Assembly: GCA_008711295.1 (NCBI GenBank)
Contig: VUYV01000190.1
Span: 881,876-945,875 of the forward strand
Direction: 5' to 3'
Source: Anarhynchus alexandrinus
Lineage: Eukaryota; Chordata; Aves; Charadriiformes; Charadriidae
DNA length: 64,000 bases
Below, one piece after another: positions 49,931-62,533 of the stretch. The stretch's first letter is position 1, and each line of letters starts with the position of its first letter. Made by a program: the position numbers and the translations under genes. The notes under the pieces were generated by a model. That model saw only the letters and a program-made list of their open reading frames with translations, did no database searches and was not told the origin of the DNA.

Positions 49931-50222
49931 AGGCAGATGGCAAATGACTTACACAGAAAGCTTGTGTATTGCTCCATTGCATCCAAGTCTGTAAATATAA
50001 CACAGATATAACATCAGGATAATCCATCAGGCAGAAAGCCATCTATTCATGCTTGGGTACTAGGAACAACGGTTATAATGGTGAAATTGAGCAAATGGTA
50101 AAAAATAAAAGAATCTAATCATTTTATAAACTCTATGCTATAGAAATTACCTTAATCTACTTTATAGAATTTCTCTGTTTGTTGTCCATGGAATAGTGGT
50201 TTATGATCTGTAACTTCTTCAC

Positions 50223-50325
50223 CCAAGTAGTAACGCATATTTTCTGACAGATATATTTATCAATTTCATCTTCAATGGCAGTGAGCATTGAATCAAGAGA
50301 ATCTGTTGCAGTCTGAAAAGCATAC
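50223..50325 (-). CDS. Candidate exon of the minus-strand gene (103 bases), acidic helix
   Basis: One base plus 34 codons: YAFQTATDSLDSMLTAIEDE, then IDKYICQKICVTTW. The middle is an acidic amphipathic helix. The acceptor (GGGCATAATGCCCAG) lacks a pyrimidine tract and the donor (TACTTGG/GTGAAG) is moderate, so the boundaries are less sure than the coding character. The frame stays open 18 codons beyond the chosen donor to a TAG, and an alternative donor (ATAAA/GTAGAT) exists there. If neither is used, this would be a last exon. The one-base start completes the split Arg codon left by the exon at 53143. Confidence 0.55.
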
Positions 50326-52477
50326 CTGGGCATTATGCCCTCAGCTTATCTCAGGTTATATCATCTATCTCAGCTTATCCACAAATAATATGGAAATTAC
50401 TCAGCGACATTAATTATACCAAATTTATTAACAGGCATTTGTAAAGAAAAATACAGCAGAACATCTACAGCATTTGCCATTCTCCCTTGCTTCTAATTTT
50501 TTTATTCATGCTTTGGCATACTTCTTTCTTTAGCAATTTCAACCCTTCTTATAAATGCTCAAAATATATGCAGAAATGACACGGGAAAGCCTAAGGTATT
50601 TGTCCTATATGTATTTTCCCAGACCAACAGCTAAAGGGACTGGGAATGGCAATGCTCTAGTCTGATAAACTATTGTTCCATGTCTGGTTTTGTATGTGCC
50701 AGTTTTGCTAGAGCCAAGCATGAAGATGGAAGAGGCAAGAAGTAATTAGCACATTGGCCAAGCCTTTTGTCCATCAGAGTGTTTTATCAATAGAAAATGT
50801 CTCAATGATTCTCAAAAAGCAGGCAAAATATTAATTTGCTGTAGCTTCTTAGGAGCTCAGATGTGGCTACGTGCACTGCACACTGAGACCTAGATTCCTC
50901 CCCGCTAACTGAATCATCAAACTGAGGTTTCCTATACAGGCAGCAGAGGACCCTCCAGAGAGTAGCATGAAAATCACTCACTAATTGCCCATTGGCTTAA
51001 TTGAGGAATTAAAGGCAATTTCATTCCTAACTTTGTCACATCAGCTAACCCACAGCTCTAATTATGTAGCCTTAAGAGAAGAATTTAAGGAATATGATCT
51101 CCCACAGACACTATTGAGGCCCTTAGTCTACATACAGTGATACCAACAATCTGTTCCTGCGTATCTTATTTCAATTCTTGCCCACAGCTTTACTGTACTG
51201 ACTCAAACTGCAGCTTACCTGTTGCACTGATATCTCTACTACATTGTATTTATGATACAATATGATAATCCAACACTTGTCTTCTACAGTAGAGTTGGCA
51301 TTGCGAGCAGCATGAGCAGAAAAACAATTCTGAAACAAAGGAAAACAGAAACCATTTTAAAGAAATCTTCCCTCTTTCTAGAAGGAAATGGAGAGAAGAA
51401 ATGCAGACATACCAATTATGGAAGCAACGAAACATTTTTTATAGGCTGTTAACAGGTATAATTGGGCCTGACAATCCACCTTCAAAGCCTGAAACTAATT
51501 TAGTGTAAGCAGGAGATCTGTAAGGGAATATGGAGTTTCCTATAGTGAGGTCACCTCGGAAGTGCTCCACACTGACACTAACCCAAAGCTGTTACCACCC
51601 AGCAATCAATTTAGCGACCTGTGTGCAAAATAAGTGGATGGTCTCAGCTCAGTTTCCAATTGTAAGGTGGCCACAGAGGGGATATCTCTGTTATAATTAA
51701 CAGTGGTTGGCAGCTACACCAACGAGGCTTCAGAAGCTTCCCTGAGAGCTAGACAGAGATGGGAAGAGCACCTTCAATGGGCAGTCACAGATAGATAGCT
51801 TCCACCCAGATGGCTGTACCATGTTGATCTTACAGTAGACTAACCAGTAATGTACGCACTATCTATTTGCAAATGCAAAATTTGAAGTATTACTATTTAT
51901 TCCCATTTACAGCATTTATTTCTCAACATCCTGTGAGTACCTGCATGGCGTTTTTACCAAAAAAAGGAAAACATCAGCTTCACGAAGAAATCCTCATTTT
52001 ATGTATTCCCACCACATAAGGGCAAAAAAAGACCAAATTCAACCAGCCGCCCCAAAGAAAATACAACACAGACTCACAAATCTGACAGGGAATTTGGTTT
52101 GTAAAAGCATTACCAAGATAATACAAGTCACATTGTTTTTATAGCTAGGGTATTGCATTCTGCTGCTGAGCCAGCTGCAGTCGGACTCCGCTTGGACAGC
52201 AGATGGTGTCCTACTGTAACGCTAAGCTACACTGCTCAAAGAGGAATCTTAAACCAGCCTTTAAAATATTCTCCAATTTCCATTTAATTACTTTAATTGG
52301 CGTCATAGACTACAGAATAAAAATGATGGTTCTGTGTAAACACTAGGCTGAATTAAAAAGTTTAGTGTGTCAAAAAGAGTGACTTTGAAACATAGGTCCC
52401 ACTTCTGAGAGTATTTTCCAGTGTTTAAAGGAACTTTTGGAAAACGTGATCGTACCACTTAGGTGCCTGAGTGATCC

Positions 52478-52568
52478 TTTTCAAAGGCACCACGGGAAAA
52501 TAAGTGTTAAGAATCCCTCTGAGAGTCAGGGGAGTCAGATGCCTCACACTTAACTGTGCCTTTGAAAA
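52478..52568. mobile_element. Old palindromic MITE relic
   Basis: A perfect 13-bp inverted repeat, TTTTCAAAGGCAC and GTGCCTTTGAAAA, closes a segment with inner complementary parts (TAAGTGT / ACACTTA). TTTCAAAGGCAC...GTGCCTTTGAAAAT is the pattern of an old palindromic repeat that I associate with birds, crocodilians and turtles. A non-autonomous DNA transposon origin is inferred. Confidence 0.65.
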
Positions 52569-53142
52569 TTTTCTCCTTACACTATACGTTATCTGCATAT
52601 AATAAAGAGAAATCTAAACTTACAGTTGTTCTGGTAAAGGCAATGCAAAGACTTATGAGCTCACATGGGAAAGGACCATTTTTTTTCTTCTGTGTTGTAT
52701 AACATCTTGTGCAGTGGGCATCTGGTCCCCATTGCAGCTCTCAGATACCAACTTAGTGCAATTAAAAATCCACAGGTATTAAATTTATCCCTGATAAATG
52801 ACATACTGTTGCCAAGAAAGTAAATCTAAAGGAGATAATTTAATGCTTTCAGTCTGCATCCAAAGCCATTTTTCCTTGTATGGTTGTTTTCTCCCTGATC
52901 TTTGGGATCTGCACATGCTCCCAGCACTTTGTGACTGATGAGGTGAACTGGATGGCGAACAGAAATCTGTTACATTAAGAAGCTACAAGCCTGCTGACGA
53001 CGCTGCACTTCAGGAAGCAGGTAGGTAAAAGTGAGAAATCCTTCCAGGCTTGGAGTCCATCAGAGTGTTGCACAGAATCTGACTCACGACTAAGCCTGGT
53101 CTGAAAACACTCCTCCAGTGATTCCCCTTTCACATCACTTAC

Positions 53143-53358
53143 CGAATCCCAGCTGTGGCCACTGCGGGGTCTGATGCGTTGCCGAACAGGCTGGTGTGAC
53201 TCAGCCCAGGGTTATCTGGAGTTTGCAAGCCCAGATTGAATTTACTGTCACTGGGAGGGCAGAATTTGTTGGGAACAGTTTTGTCATTCATACTGGGAGG
53301 TGATGAAATCTTTGCCTGCTGGAGCAGATAATCATCATCTTGTACAGCCAAACCCGGG
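53143..53358 (-). CDS. Coding exon of the minus-strand gene, Ser/Pro/Asn-rich (216 bases)
   Basis: Best-supported exon here. The acceptor has a clean pyrimidine tract (GACTCCTCTGCCCCAG) and the donor is near perfect (GGGATTCG/GTAAGTG). One base plus 71 codons are open, plus two bases. Residues include PGLAVQDDDYLLQQAKISSP, then PSMNDKTVPNKFCPPSDSKF, NLGLQTPDNPGLSHTSLFG and NASDPAVATAGI. The segment is rich in Ser, Pro, Asn and Asp and probably disordered. Its start phase matches the end of the exon at 62297. A different frame is open further upstream, past the acceptor; this has no splice support. No family was recognised. Confidence 0.72.
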
Positions 53359-54061
53359 CTGGGGCAGAGGAGTCATAAATGGTGTTATTCGCACGATTGT
53401 CACTGGCTGACATTTTTCCTTTTTCACAGAGATCCATGTAAAATTCTACTCTCTGTCTGCTGCTTTCAAAAGAAAATAGTTGTTCCTCTAGCCCCAGGTT
53501 ATAGGAGTAATCTCACTGATTTTGGTGAGATTCTTCATCTGAGAAAGCACTGTTGACCTCATCCCTTAGAGAAATAGTATAGCGGTAGTTGTACGAATGA
53601 GATACCTGGTTTTCAGAAAAGGTTTTTATTTTCTTCATCCTCCCAGATATGACAGAGGATGCAAAGGTCAATATTGCTCAAAAACATTTACATAACATCT
53701 CCAAAAGCAATAAAATGATGAAACCCAGAATCTGCAAATTGTGGTGATTTGTAGTGCTTTGATTTATAGCCCTGTTGGGTTCAGAGTGAATGATTTCTAC
53801 AGAGACCAGTCCCTCTAATCGGAATTTTACAAGAAACGGATGTGCTAAAAGAAACAGAAAGCTAACAGGGCTTCTGGTTACATTTTCAGCCTGATTTATA
53901 GAGCTGTAAAACTCTCTGTATCAGGGAGCTGACACCAATTTCTAGAGAGCTGTGAACATTTGTTTTCATCTGATTTTCCTGCAGGGTTTCTGGGCCCACT
54001 TCATTCACAAAAGACCCCAGTGAAATCCATGTCAGGTGTTAAAGAGTGTGGGATGCTGGTG

Positions 54062-54914
54062 TCATAAGCAAACTGGAGGCAAAGGAGAACCAGTTTGATA
54101 GCTGAGCAAGAAGAAACTAGTGCTGGGAACATCTGTTTGGGTACAGAACTGTGCTTTTAAGGATTCAGGAGTGGAAATGGAGCTGAGGAGGGAGCAGGTG
54201 TTGCCAGGGCTGAAATGGCTAAGGGAGGTCTGGTCAGGAATGGCAAGGGATGCTGTAAAACTGACTGTTCCCCGAGCTGAAGGCAAGCAGGTGGAGAAGA
54301 CAGAAAGCCAAGTCTGGTGCTGCAGCAGCCGTGTCACTGCAGCATGACCACAGCCCTTGCACCTGCTGACAGAGGCAAATGCCACCTTTGTGGGGACGCG
54401 CTTGGACAGCAGAGGAGCAAGGCTGTGAGAAGAGGAAGATCTGGAGAGAAAGAATGGAGAACAAACCAGGGATGGGAGGTGCAGCCCGGTCAAGGCTGCA
54501 GCCTTGGTTAGTGCCCACAACACGGCACGGGGACATGGTGAGACAGGCCAGATGGGCAAAGAAGCATCTGGGAGCCTTGAGCAGGGAGGGGGTGGCAGGA
54601 GAAGTGCCATGGCCACAGTCCTCTGGAGACCCCACCAGGGCCGGGCTGCAGACAGGGACACGCAGTGCCCATGGCCACTCACAATAGTAAAAACCCCCAA
54701 GGAGAACCAAACCAAACCATCGCATCCACCAAACTGAGTACAATGCCCAAGATGGGGGAGAGAAAGCGGAGATGAGCAGATCAGGGCATTGGTCAGGCAC
54801 AAGGATCAGGAGAGGAGAGATGTGAGCAAACGCTTGGGTCAAGAGTGGGTAGATGACCAGGAGCCGTCCTCCTGGAGGTGGGCTGTGATTCACAGTCAGA
54901 CCTCTGTCTGCCAC
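54062..54914 (-). other. GC-rich patch with overlapping long open frames
   Basis: Two minus-strand frames (246 and 226 codons) and several plus-strand ones overlap over the same bases. The longest reads as a Ser/Leu/Pro-rich mix without domain character. Several frames being open on both strands at once points to low stop density from GC-rich composition. It lies in the intron between exons at 53143 and 62297. Confidence 0.5.
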
Positions 54915-55255
54915 TGTGAGGATGGTAAACTATTTGACCTAGAGCAGGGAAGAGCTCCACGGCTCAGATCTTGCCAGTTCTGCTCCTTCTTATAGCTAGA
55001 AATGCGTAGAAATGTTTGGCTTGTATTTTCATGCCCAAAATAAAGACGATGTAAAAGTTAAAAAAAAAATAATCTGAGGCTTCTTTTGAGAGGGTAAGCT
55101 GTTCTCTTCCAGAAAACAAATCATGTATCAATCACAGGTTATTACAGGTGCTTGAACTAGTAACCTGTCCAAAGAGAGCTGCAGGAGATTCTAGTGGAAA
55201 GGAAAATAGAAAATGACTTTAAACCAGCACTTTTAAGCCTAGTGGATCTTCAGAT

Positions 55256-55360
55256 CTCAGGCCCTGATCCAACCACTTGTTACGTTCCAGGACACTTAGC
55301 GGGCTTGTGGGCAGGCGCTACCATGCCCAATTGGCAAAGGTTTTAGGATCAAAGCCTGAG
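55256..55360. mobile_element. Palindromic MITE relic
   Basis: Ends are CTCAGGCCCTGATCC and GGATCAAAGCCTGAG: a 15-bp terminal inverted repeat with two mismatches, 105 bases end to end. The CCTGATCC / GGATCA ends resemble an abundant sauropsid palindromic element. Confidence 0.6.
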
Positions 55361-55735
55361 GTATTTATGTGTTGGCTAACAGGCTAGCATAAAATAGCAG
55401 CTTCTGCTGACATAGCATTTAAGAAAATGTTCTTACCTTGTTATGCTGTTTAAAGAAACCCTATCAGTTACGTTATTGTATCAAATTATTAAATATTTAA
55501 TACATCATTTTATAAAATAGTTTCATATGTCCATGTTGGTTTGTTTTTAGAACGACAAATTAAAAAACAGTTATTAATTAATAAAACAGTTAATAATTAA
55601 TAATTACTGCATTTAATTGCACTAATAAGTGCAGCTCTAAAAATTTACTACCGCTTTCAAAGGATTGACTTCCTTTATTTGAAATAAATGTATTGATATC
55701 TTAAATTGATTATAAAGATCAAGCTTGCATGGAGA

Positions 55736-55887
55736 GGCCCTGATCCAGCAAACACATATGCTTATGAGTCATTTAACTGCATGAGTAACTTCATAGAATT
55801 CAGTGGGTGAGAGAGAAGCTGTGATCCGTGGAGCTCCTAATGTGGGTGAAGTTATTCATGGGCACAACTGTTTGCAGGACTGGAGCC
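55736..55887. mobile_element. Palindromic MITE relic, second copy
   Basis: Starts GGCCCTGATCCAGCAAACA and ends TGTTTGCAGGACTGGAGCC, imperfect inverted repeats. The interior still has CATATGCTTATGAGTC and TGCATGAGTAACTTCA, typical of the GATCCAGCAAAGCAC-type palindrome. More diverged than the copy at 55256. Confidence 0.6.
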
Positions 55888-58800
55888 AAATATAACACAT
55901 ATACAAATTCCCATCTAGAAGAAAAGGCAAATGAATACATAGTAAAACGCAATTACACATTATTGAATGTTCTAACAACTATATATTCAATAATAAGTGC
56001 ATGAACACAAATACGGGTTAAAAGATGCACAGGGCCCACCTGTAATTGACGGATAATGAATGGAGAGGCAGAATGAAATGGAAAGGTGAAGTGAACACAT
56101 TGTAACTCTCTTCGTGTCTGAGTTTCTCTCTAATTGAGTTGTTTCTTAGGTTCAATAAGTATACATGAGAAATACGTAAACAAAAAAAAATGGAGTTGCA
56201 CTCAGCTACCGCCTGTGGACACCAAATGCAGGTGTTATGCTGTCTAAAGATTACTTATTTTGGTCTCTCAAGATGTTTTAGAGCACCTAGGGCAGATGCT
56301 TAGATGCCCAGTGTGATTGGTAAATAAGAAGTAGGCACCTCTAAAGATTAAATTAAAAAACCCTTGTACCACACACAGGACCCTAAAATTACGCATGCAT
56401 TTTGCATCAGATAACCACTAGCTATAACATTAAAACAGACCCAGGTTTCTCCTGTCACTCATCCTCCCTGTGATCCCCTTGGCTGCGTACCGCGTGCTGC
56501 AGAGGGACAAGGCTCCCGCGGGGAGAAGGGGGACAATCCTTCACACCTCAGCAGGGGAAGGGGACACTGCCCTGGGAGGTGGGTACATTGGCTTTGAACT
56601 CTTCAGGAGAGCACGGAGGGAAACCCTGTTTGCTCTGAGCTAGGCTGCTGTCTCCTGTCCAGCTGTATTTTATTTTTTTTTGAGTGATGCCCACTGACCT
56701 GCCTGATGCTGAATTCGGCACTTCCCAGGGACTGAGTGTGGGCTGAGCACCTCCACACCCTCACTTTCAGCTGAGCTTCCTAGGGAGGGAGTTATCTAGC
56801 TGCTTACTTTCTGGCTTTTGGGAGGTATCGTTATGCCTCTAGGAAACTGTGAAGTCCAACACAGGAGCACCAACTTGTTCTAGATGGCAAAGAGCATGCC
56901 AAATTCCTCTCTGAGATTTACACACCTGTAGTTTACCTAGGCTCCAGGACAAGCAGAATCCAAGTGGCCAACTGGTCTCTCCCAATGCTGAAACCCTGCA
57001 GTTGGGAGAGACGGAATAATTCCCTTTTTGGCCTGTCCTCCTTCTTAAAATATGCATGAATACCCCAGTTCCCCTGGGCCGGGCTGTGGATGCATTAAGC
57101 ACTCTGCAAGTTCTCCTTATGAGTTGCCAGTGAAGTAGACGGTTCGCAAATGTTTATGTTCCTGCACTTATTTTGCCCCTATGAAATAAATGCTGCTGCC
57201 AGGCACAGTACAATGCACCCACTGTCTTCTGCAGCGTTCTCACTGCTGTTCACTGTAAACTGCATCTTTAGGGGTGTGTTTCTATCTCTTCACCTCCCTG
57301 CCCTCCCCCACCTGTGCTTTGGCAGCCTCTACAAGGAAGATGTTGTGATCGCCCACAAGATATTCACTTCAGCTCTGCTGCATCCTAGCTGGCTATTTTT
57401 CCTTCTCATTTTTTTTTTCCCAGTGTTGTTTCTCTGAGAGATCTCTCTCCCCTCTGGCTGTGCTTGCCTGTCCTACATCCTGCTCCTCTCCTGGAAGTAA
57501 TTCTACTCTGGATGCTACCACAGTATGGTAGGAACATCACAAAAGGTGCAGTTATTTTGACAGGCCTTTCTTCCTGGTGCACGTTCGGGATGCACACTGC
57601 TGATGACTGGGTCTTTTGTTCGTATATGCAGTATGTAAAGTAGACAAATGCTTGCTTTCTGTTTACACAGGAGAAAAAGAACATGAACAAGCCTTAGTAA
57701 TCCCTTATTTCCCACCTGCAATTAGACGTTAAAATAAAAGATCCTATTCATATCAACAAAGAGTTTTGTGAAAGGCCAAGTGCCGCTCTTTTCTTGGTGG
57801 CATTGTCACCTGACAGAGCTCGGTCTGCCACAGCTTTCTAACCCGCCCTCCCTTGCAACCTCCATTTTGCCACTGCAACCATTAGCAAGGTCGTGGCTCT
57901 AAATCTCATCAGGTAGATTAAGGTTTAAAAATGCCATGAAATGTTTTGTGACGCATAGCCAAGAGGGCCCTCTGTCACATATGGGGAGAAACGAGGAATG
58001 GGGATAATGAGGAGCAGATAAGCCAGTACCACCTCTAAACACCTCAAAATGTGAAGCCACATCGCCAGGCACAACACAAGTACTTCACAGGTTCATCAGG
58101 TGCTCATTACCTGCCTGAACATGCACATACCTGTGTAAACGGTGGTGCTGCTGCCACTGAGTTTATATTCAGGCCAAACCCTCATGGAGGATGCAGGGAG
58201 CTCCGTCTGAAGGGAGCAGCCGGTAGAGGTAAGGGTTAATCATAGCTAGAACAGGGAAGAGCTGTATTGCTTTCCGCTAGATCATCCAAAATAGTGCCCC
58301 TTCTGTTCCCCCCCCCTCCCCTTTGTACAAGGATTGCTTTACTGTTTTTTGAATGTGAGCTAACTCTGCTTATCAGTACCCAAAAAGCAAGTCCCTGCAG
58401 GGTCCCCACTGACAAATGCTGCCAGGCAGTCATGCCCTTCCTCTGCTCTGAAAGCGGTAATTAGAGAGATGCAATTTTCCAGTAGCGCTTGACAGCCTAC
58501 ATCAAAGGCACAGAAACTGTTTCTGGACATTGAAAAGATAAAATTCTAATACTAACTGATGCCTCCTTCAGTTTTTATTGCAGTTCAATGTAAACAGATG
58601 CTGCTGGTTTTGAAAGTGTATGTTCAGATCTGTCAGAGTATATATATTGCGGCGGTGATATCTACTGTAGTAAATGCTGATATTTACCATCACGTGTACA
58701 TGCTTGATTCAATCATGTCTATGACATTAGCTGTATGTGTGCTTACACATTCACAGATGTCTGTCTTTACATATACATGCACACAAATACAAACACATGC

Positions 58801-58955
58801 ATATGAATTAAATGGAAACTGTAACCCAATCTTAACCAGGATTTGAAACGAATCATAATACATGCACACACTTACAAACATCGGGCTATATTTAACTTTC
58901 ACATAAGCAGTGTAGAACTATTATCTTCTGTGGAGCTCTAGAGTTTATGAGTCAG

Positions 58956-59031
58956 TCCCAAAGCCTGTTAGTTAGCCGGTGGAAAGACGCCACTGACTTT
59001 ATTGGGCTTTGGACCAGACCCGAAGCCAATG
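58956..59031. mobile_element. Palindromic repeat relic
   Basis: Left arm TCCCAAAGCCTGTTAGTTAG and right arm ACTGACTTTATTGGGCTTTG are imperfect inverted copies around AAAGACG. It ends GGACCAGACCC. This matches the common sauropsid palindrome built from CCATTGACTTCAATGGGC and TTTGGATCAGGCCC. Confidence 0.55.
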
Positions 59032-59881
59032 GTTAATTGTCTCATATAATATAACTTTCCCTTCCAGCAAACTTAAGATAAACTTAGATTCTAATTCCAA
59101 TAACTCTCTATAATTTTTTCCACACAAATTCCTTATGGAATGGAAATGCTCGTTCTTGTTCTGGGCATTTTTCAATGCTTTCGCATTTCTTTGTTTTGAA
59201 AATCGATTCAGTCATGTTAAACATTATGCAAGCTTGAAAAAGATCACAGTCTCCAGCTATCCAAAGTGAAATTCTCATACATACACAGCTCAGAAGTAAA
59301 TGTCGTTAGAAACTTCAAACTTGGCTGGTATTAAAGCCATCTTTGAGGAAGGGAAAACAATTCACATTTGAAGAAATTCAGCCTGGTGTTTTAGAAAGTA
59401 AGAATAGTTTAGGATTACATGTCCATCTCAGCTTTCTCATTCTATTATATGCCCTGTACAACTTTCTATTTTCTTTCCAGGTTTTTTGACTTGGATTGAT
59501 TTTGAATATGTATTTTGAAAGATGCAATTATTTAGAAGGAAAACTAACATGCATGCACCAAGCTTCTTGAATTAAAGAGACAGCTAAAGATCAGCATTTG
59601 AACTCCAAGCTAATAAGGCTGTTAAGTTCATCCTAATTCAGGTATCATAGCTGACAGAAATGCAGTTAAAGACATTTCATTTTTAGAAAATTACTCTTGA
59701 AGAGTCTTTTGACTAAAGATGCTGCCAGTCCTCGTTGGAATAATGTCTAAACAAAAAAATCTGAGTTAAAATCTCATCTAAGCTTTCTGAATGTAGATAT
59801 TGGATACACAGTTAATACTTAGGCTGTCTGTAAAAAGGATGTGGCTGAAGTTTCTTAGCTGTGCTAATCACTAAAGGAAGC

Positions 59882-59927
59882 TTGGATTACTATTTTTATT
59901 ACATTTGGATTACTGTTTTTATCAATA
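59882..59927. repeat. Imperfect 23-bp direct repeat
   Basis: TTGGATTACTATTTTTATTA is followed by TTGGATTACTGTTTTTATCA, two near-identical tandem units. Confidence 0.7.
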
Positions 59928-59955
59928 CAGTTATCTGATACAATCACTGTTGCAG

Positions 59956-60089
59956 AGACATCATGCTGCCTTCTGGTGCTACAGGCTCTCAGCTGCCGGG
60001 GGTCTCACAGAGTACTCGAGTTTGGGTTCCCGGCTAAGGGGCAACCAGGAACATCTCTGTTCAGTAGCCTACAGTCTCTGCATAGTCAG
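59956..60089 (+). CDS. Exon-like segment on the plus strand (coding or lncRNA)
   Basis: The acceptor is good (ATACAATCACTGTTGCAG) and the donor fair (ATAGTCAG/GTAGGTGC), 134 bases apart. Two frames are open: one has RHHAAFWCYRLSAAGGLTEY, the other QALSCRGSHRVLEFGFPAKG. GC content is well above the flanks. Antisense to an intron of the minus-strand gene. No partner exon is known. Confidence 0.3.
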
Positions 60090-62296
60090 GTAGGTGCTTC
60101 CCGCGGTGGCAATTAATTCAAGGCAATTAAAGTGTTAAAGTGTTTTGAAAACCACTGACTCCTGTTTCTCTCTGTCTATTCCAGTCCCTCTGTCTTCAGT
60201 ACTTTGCAACCTTGTTTTTTGTTTTATAAATAGAATTTAGTGTATATTGTTTATGTAGCCTCCTACCCAAAGAGAAGATTGACAATGCCACAGAAAGAAA
60301 AATCTTTGGTCAGACTGACAACATCTACGACATCCCACTGTCTCTTCTTGTGGTATACCACGGATGCGGCTTTCACAGTAAGTCCAAAGCTCCTTACGAG
60401 GTTTTGAAAAGCACTTACGGCTTTTAGTGAGTAGAGCGTGAGGACCAGATGCTCCCCAGGACTAATGCACACAAGCTCGGCTTAATGTGAGGGCAGGTCT
60501 CAGAGCCCCAGAAAAATCTCTTCCAGTCCTTTGCTGATGTAAATGGGGACAGGTCCAGTGGCTTACATCTAAATGCATTTACAGTGTGAGACAATCACCC
60601 CTTGAGTTTTAAAGCATCCCATCCTTACTTCTGTTTGTGTTAGCTGATATTTGCATAATAATGCCAAATGCACACAAAACACCACATCAAAAGAAAGTTG
60701 TTCCTTCCCTCCAGCTTGTCTTTTGGAAATAATTCTGAGAGAGAATAATTCCTGAGAGCTTCCCCGCATCACTTGGAGTCTTCCAGTTAACATAATACCA
60801 TCATCCTTTGCTACCAGACCTCTTTCCCTCCCACTGCCACTTCCTTTCTCTCTGGCATGAGAAGGGAGCCTGAGTCATAGCAAAACCTCTAAATAGTGCC
60901 TGCCCTGGGAGCTCTTTCTCTTTCTACCCTTGCAACGGGGCAGCAGCAGTGGTGGTCAGAGGGTCTTGAATGTGTTTGTTGTTGTATGGTACCCTTTTCT
61001 CCAATGTACACTGAGTGCACATCCCTCCCTGCCTGTTGCTGTGTGTCCGATACAAAACACCTACGACAAAAGCATTGCTCAATTAGCCTGAAAGAACACT
61101 CAGTATGGGCTGCATCTTTTCATGCCCAGGTCCCTGGATCTCAGTCCTGCCCAGTGCTGACCACCCTGACCCTACTGCCCTGTTGTCTGCCCCAGCTTCG
61201 ATAGGAGTGGGCCATAGACACAAAATCACTCCAATTTTCAACATTGTTCCTACAAAACTCCCTCCCAAGATTTGTCTTACACTAGCAAGGCCTGAGTCTG
61301 TACTATTTAACTGAGTAGTTTTGATTGTTGTGTGACCCTATGAAAGAGGTTTGATTCTCTTCCACAGGGCTAAGCAAGAAGAAATGCTGAGAGTATTGTT
61401 CTCACTATCATGAGAAATCGGTTGTTGGCTGAGGGGACTCCATACCATGCCAGGCAGCAGCACCAAGGTGAGCCGGTTGCAGGCGCTCATATCCCACCTC
61501 CCAGTAGGGGTTTTGCCCCATGCTGCGGTGGGGTCCTCAGCTACGGCCACTTCCCAAGATGAAAAGGACAGCTTTGCACGGTGGATTTATTGCACATTCC
61601 TGGTCACACGAGGGAGACTGTGTCCAGGTAGCTCCCTCTCTTGCTCTCCCTTTAATCACTGCAGGGTGGGAACCGGATCCAGCCCAGAGGGATAAAAGGT
61701 CTCGGAGATGAAGAAGTACAATGGAGCAGAGTTAATGTCGACCAATTTACTGTTGTAAGCAAATCACCACCGAATCTCTCTCGTGCAGCATGTTACAATT
61801 TACTACCCGTAGTTAAATGAGTCAGAGCTGTTGCTTCTGGTTCTGCCTCCAGCTTCTCCTGCTGCAGAGCTGGTCAGACAATGGGTCCGTGTTGCAGAGG
61901 GGCCTCGGGGCAGCCCCAAGGAGCTGTGTGTTGCAATGCCCATTATCGCAATGCCTCATTTTTAGGCTCCCTGCTGTGGAACAGATTGCTCAGGCCAGGG
62001 ACAGACACCACTGTGCTTCACACAAGGTGTGGAGAGAGTTAAAAGCTAATGAAAGGAAACTTCAGTAATCCACACACTCATTGGGTTAGAATATATATGT
62101 ATTAATATATGTATAGTGGGACTCAGAACTGTGACAGGCAAGAAGAAGGTGTCTCTTTCTGCCACAAAATCCCTTGCAGTTAAGTGCCTAAGCCGCATCA
62201 GCCTGCTTTTGTGGTAAACTAGGGAGAGAACCACCTCATTGCATCCAACATCTCATTGGGTACAGTATGTGATATCCTAAGCAAAGCAAAACTTAC

Positions 62297-62414
62297 TTGC
62301 CGGTCACCACTCTGCTGGATTTAATTTGAACGTCCCTAGTGCTCCGAGGAGTGTCCTGGCCATGAAGCCGTTTAAGCAGCCGCTTTTTCTTGTGCTCACT
62401 GGCCACCTCTGTGT
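62297..62414 (-). CDS. Coding exon of the minus-strand gene, basic segment (118 bases)
   Basis: The donor is strong (CCGGCAA/GTAAGTTTT). The acceptor is ACATTTGATATTATATTAG, with a branch-like CTAAC upstream. Two bases plus 38 codons plus two bases read TEVASEHKKKRLLKRLHGQD, then TPRSTRDVQIKSSRVVTG. The KKKRLLKRL cluster is very basic and could be a nuclear localisation or nucleic-acid-binding patch; this is inference. The start phase completes the split codon from the exon at 62534 to Asp, and the end phase is completed to Asn by the exon at 53143. The intron between this exon and 62534 is only 119 bases. Confidence 0.65.
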
Positions 62415-62533
62415 CTAATATAATATCAAATGTATCGTTAGGAGAGATGAAGGGCAGTTATCTCTGAGTCCCTAATAAGTTGGTGAACGGGATTTTCACT
62501 TTGCACACAAAATACCTGAGTTCAGCTGCTTAC

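Larger units (their letters stand above)
55890..59950. other. Presumed intron; no exon seen
   Basis: Contains moderately GC-rich parts near 56.45-57.1 kb without splice pairs, and one old palindromic repeat at 58956. All frames look like chance. Confidence 0.35.

Noticed and set aside
53360..53520. Protein-like minus-strand frame upstream of the 53.1-kb exon (YNLGLEEQLFSFESSRQR...)
   Set aside because: It is in a different frame from the exon and runs across the exon's acceptor pyrimidine tract; it has no splice site of its own.
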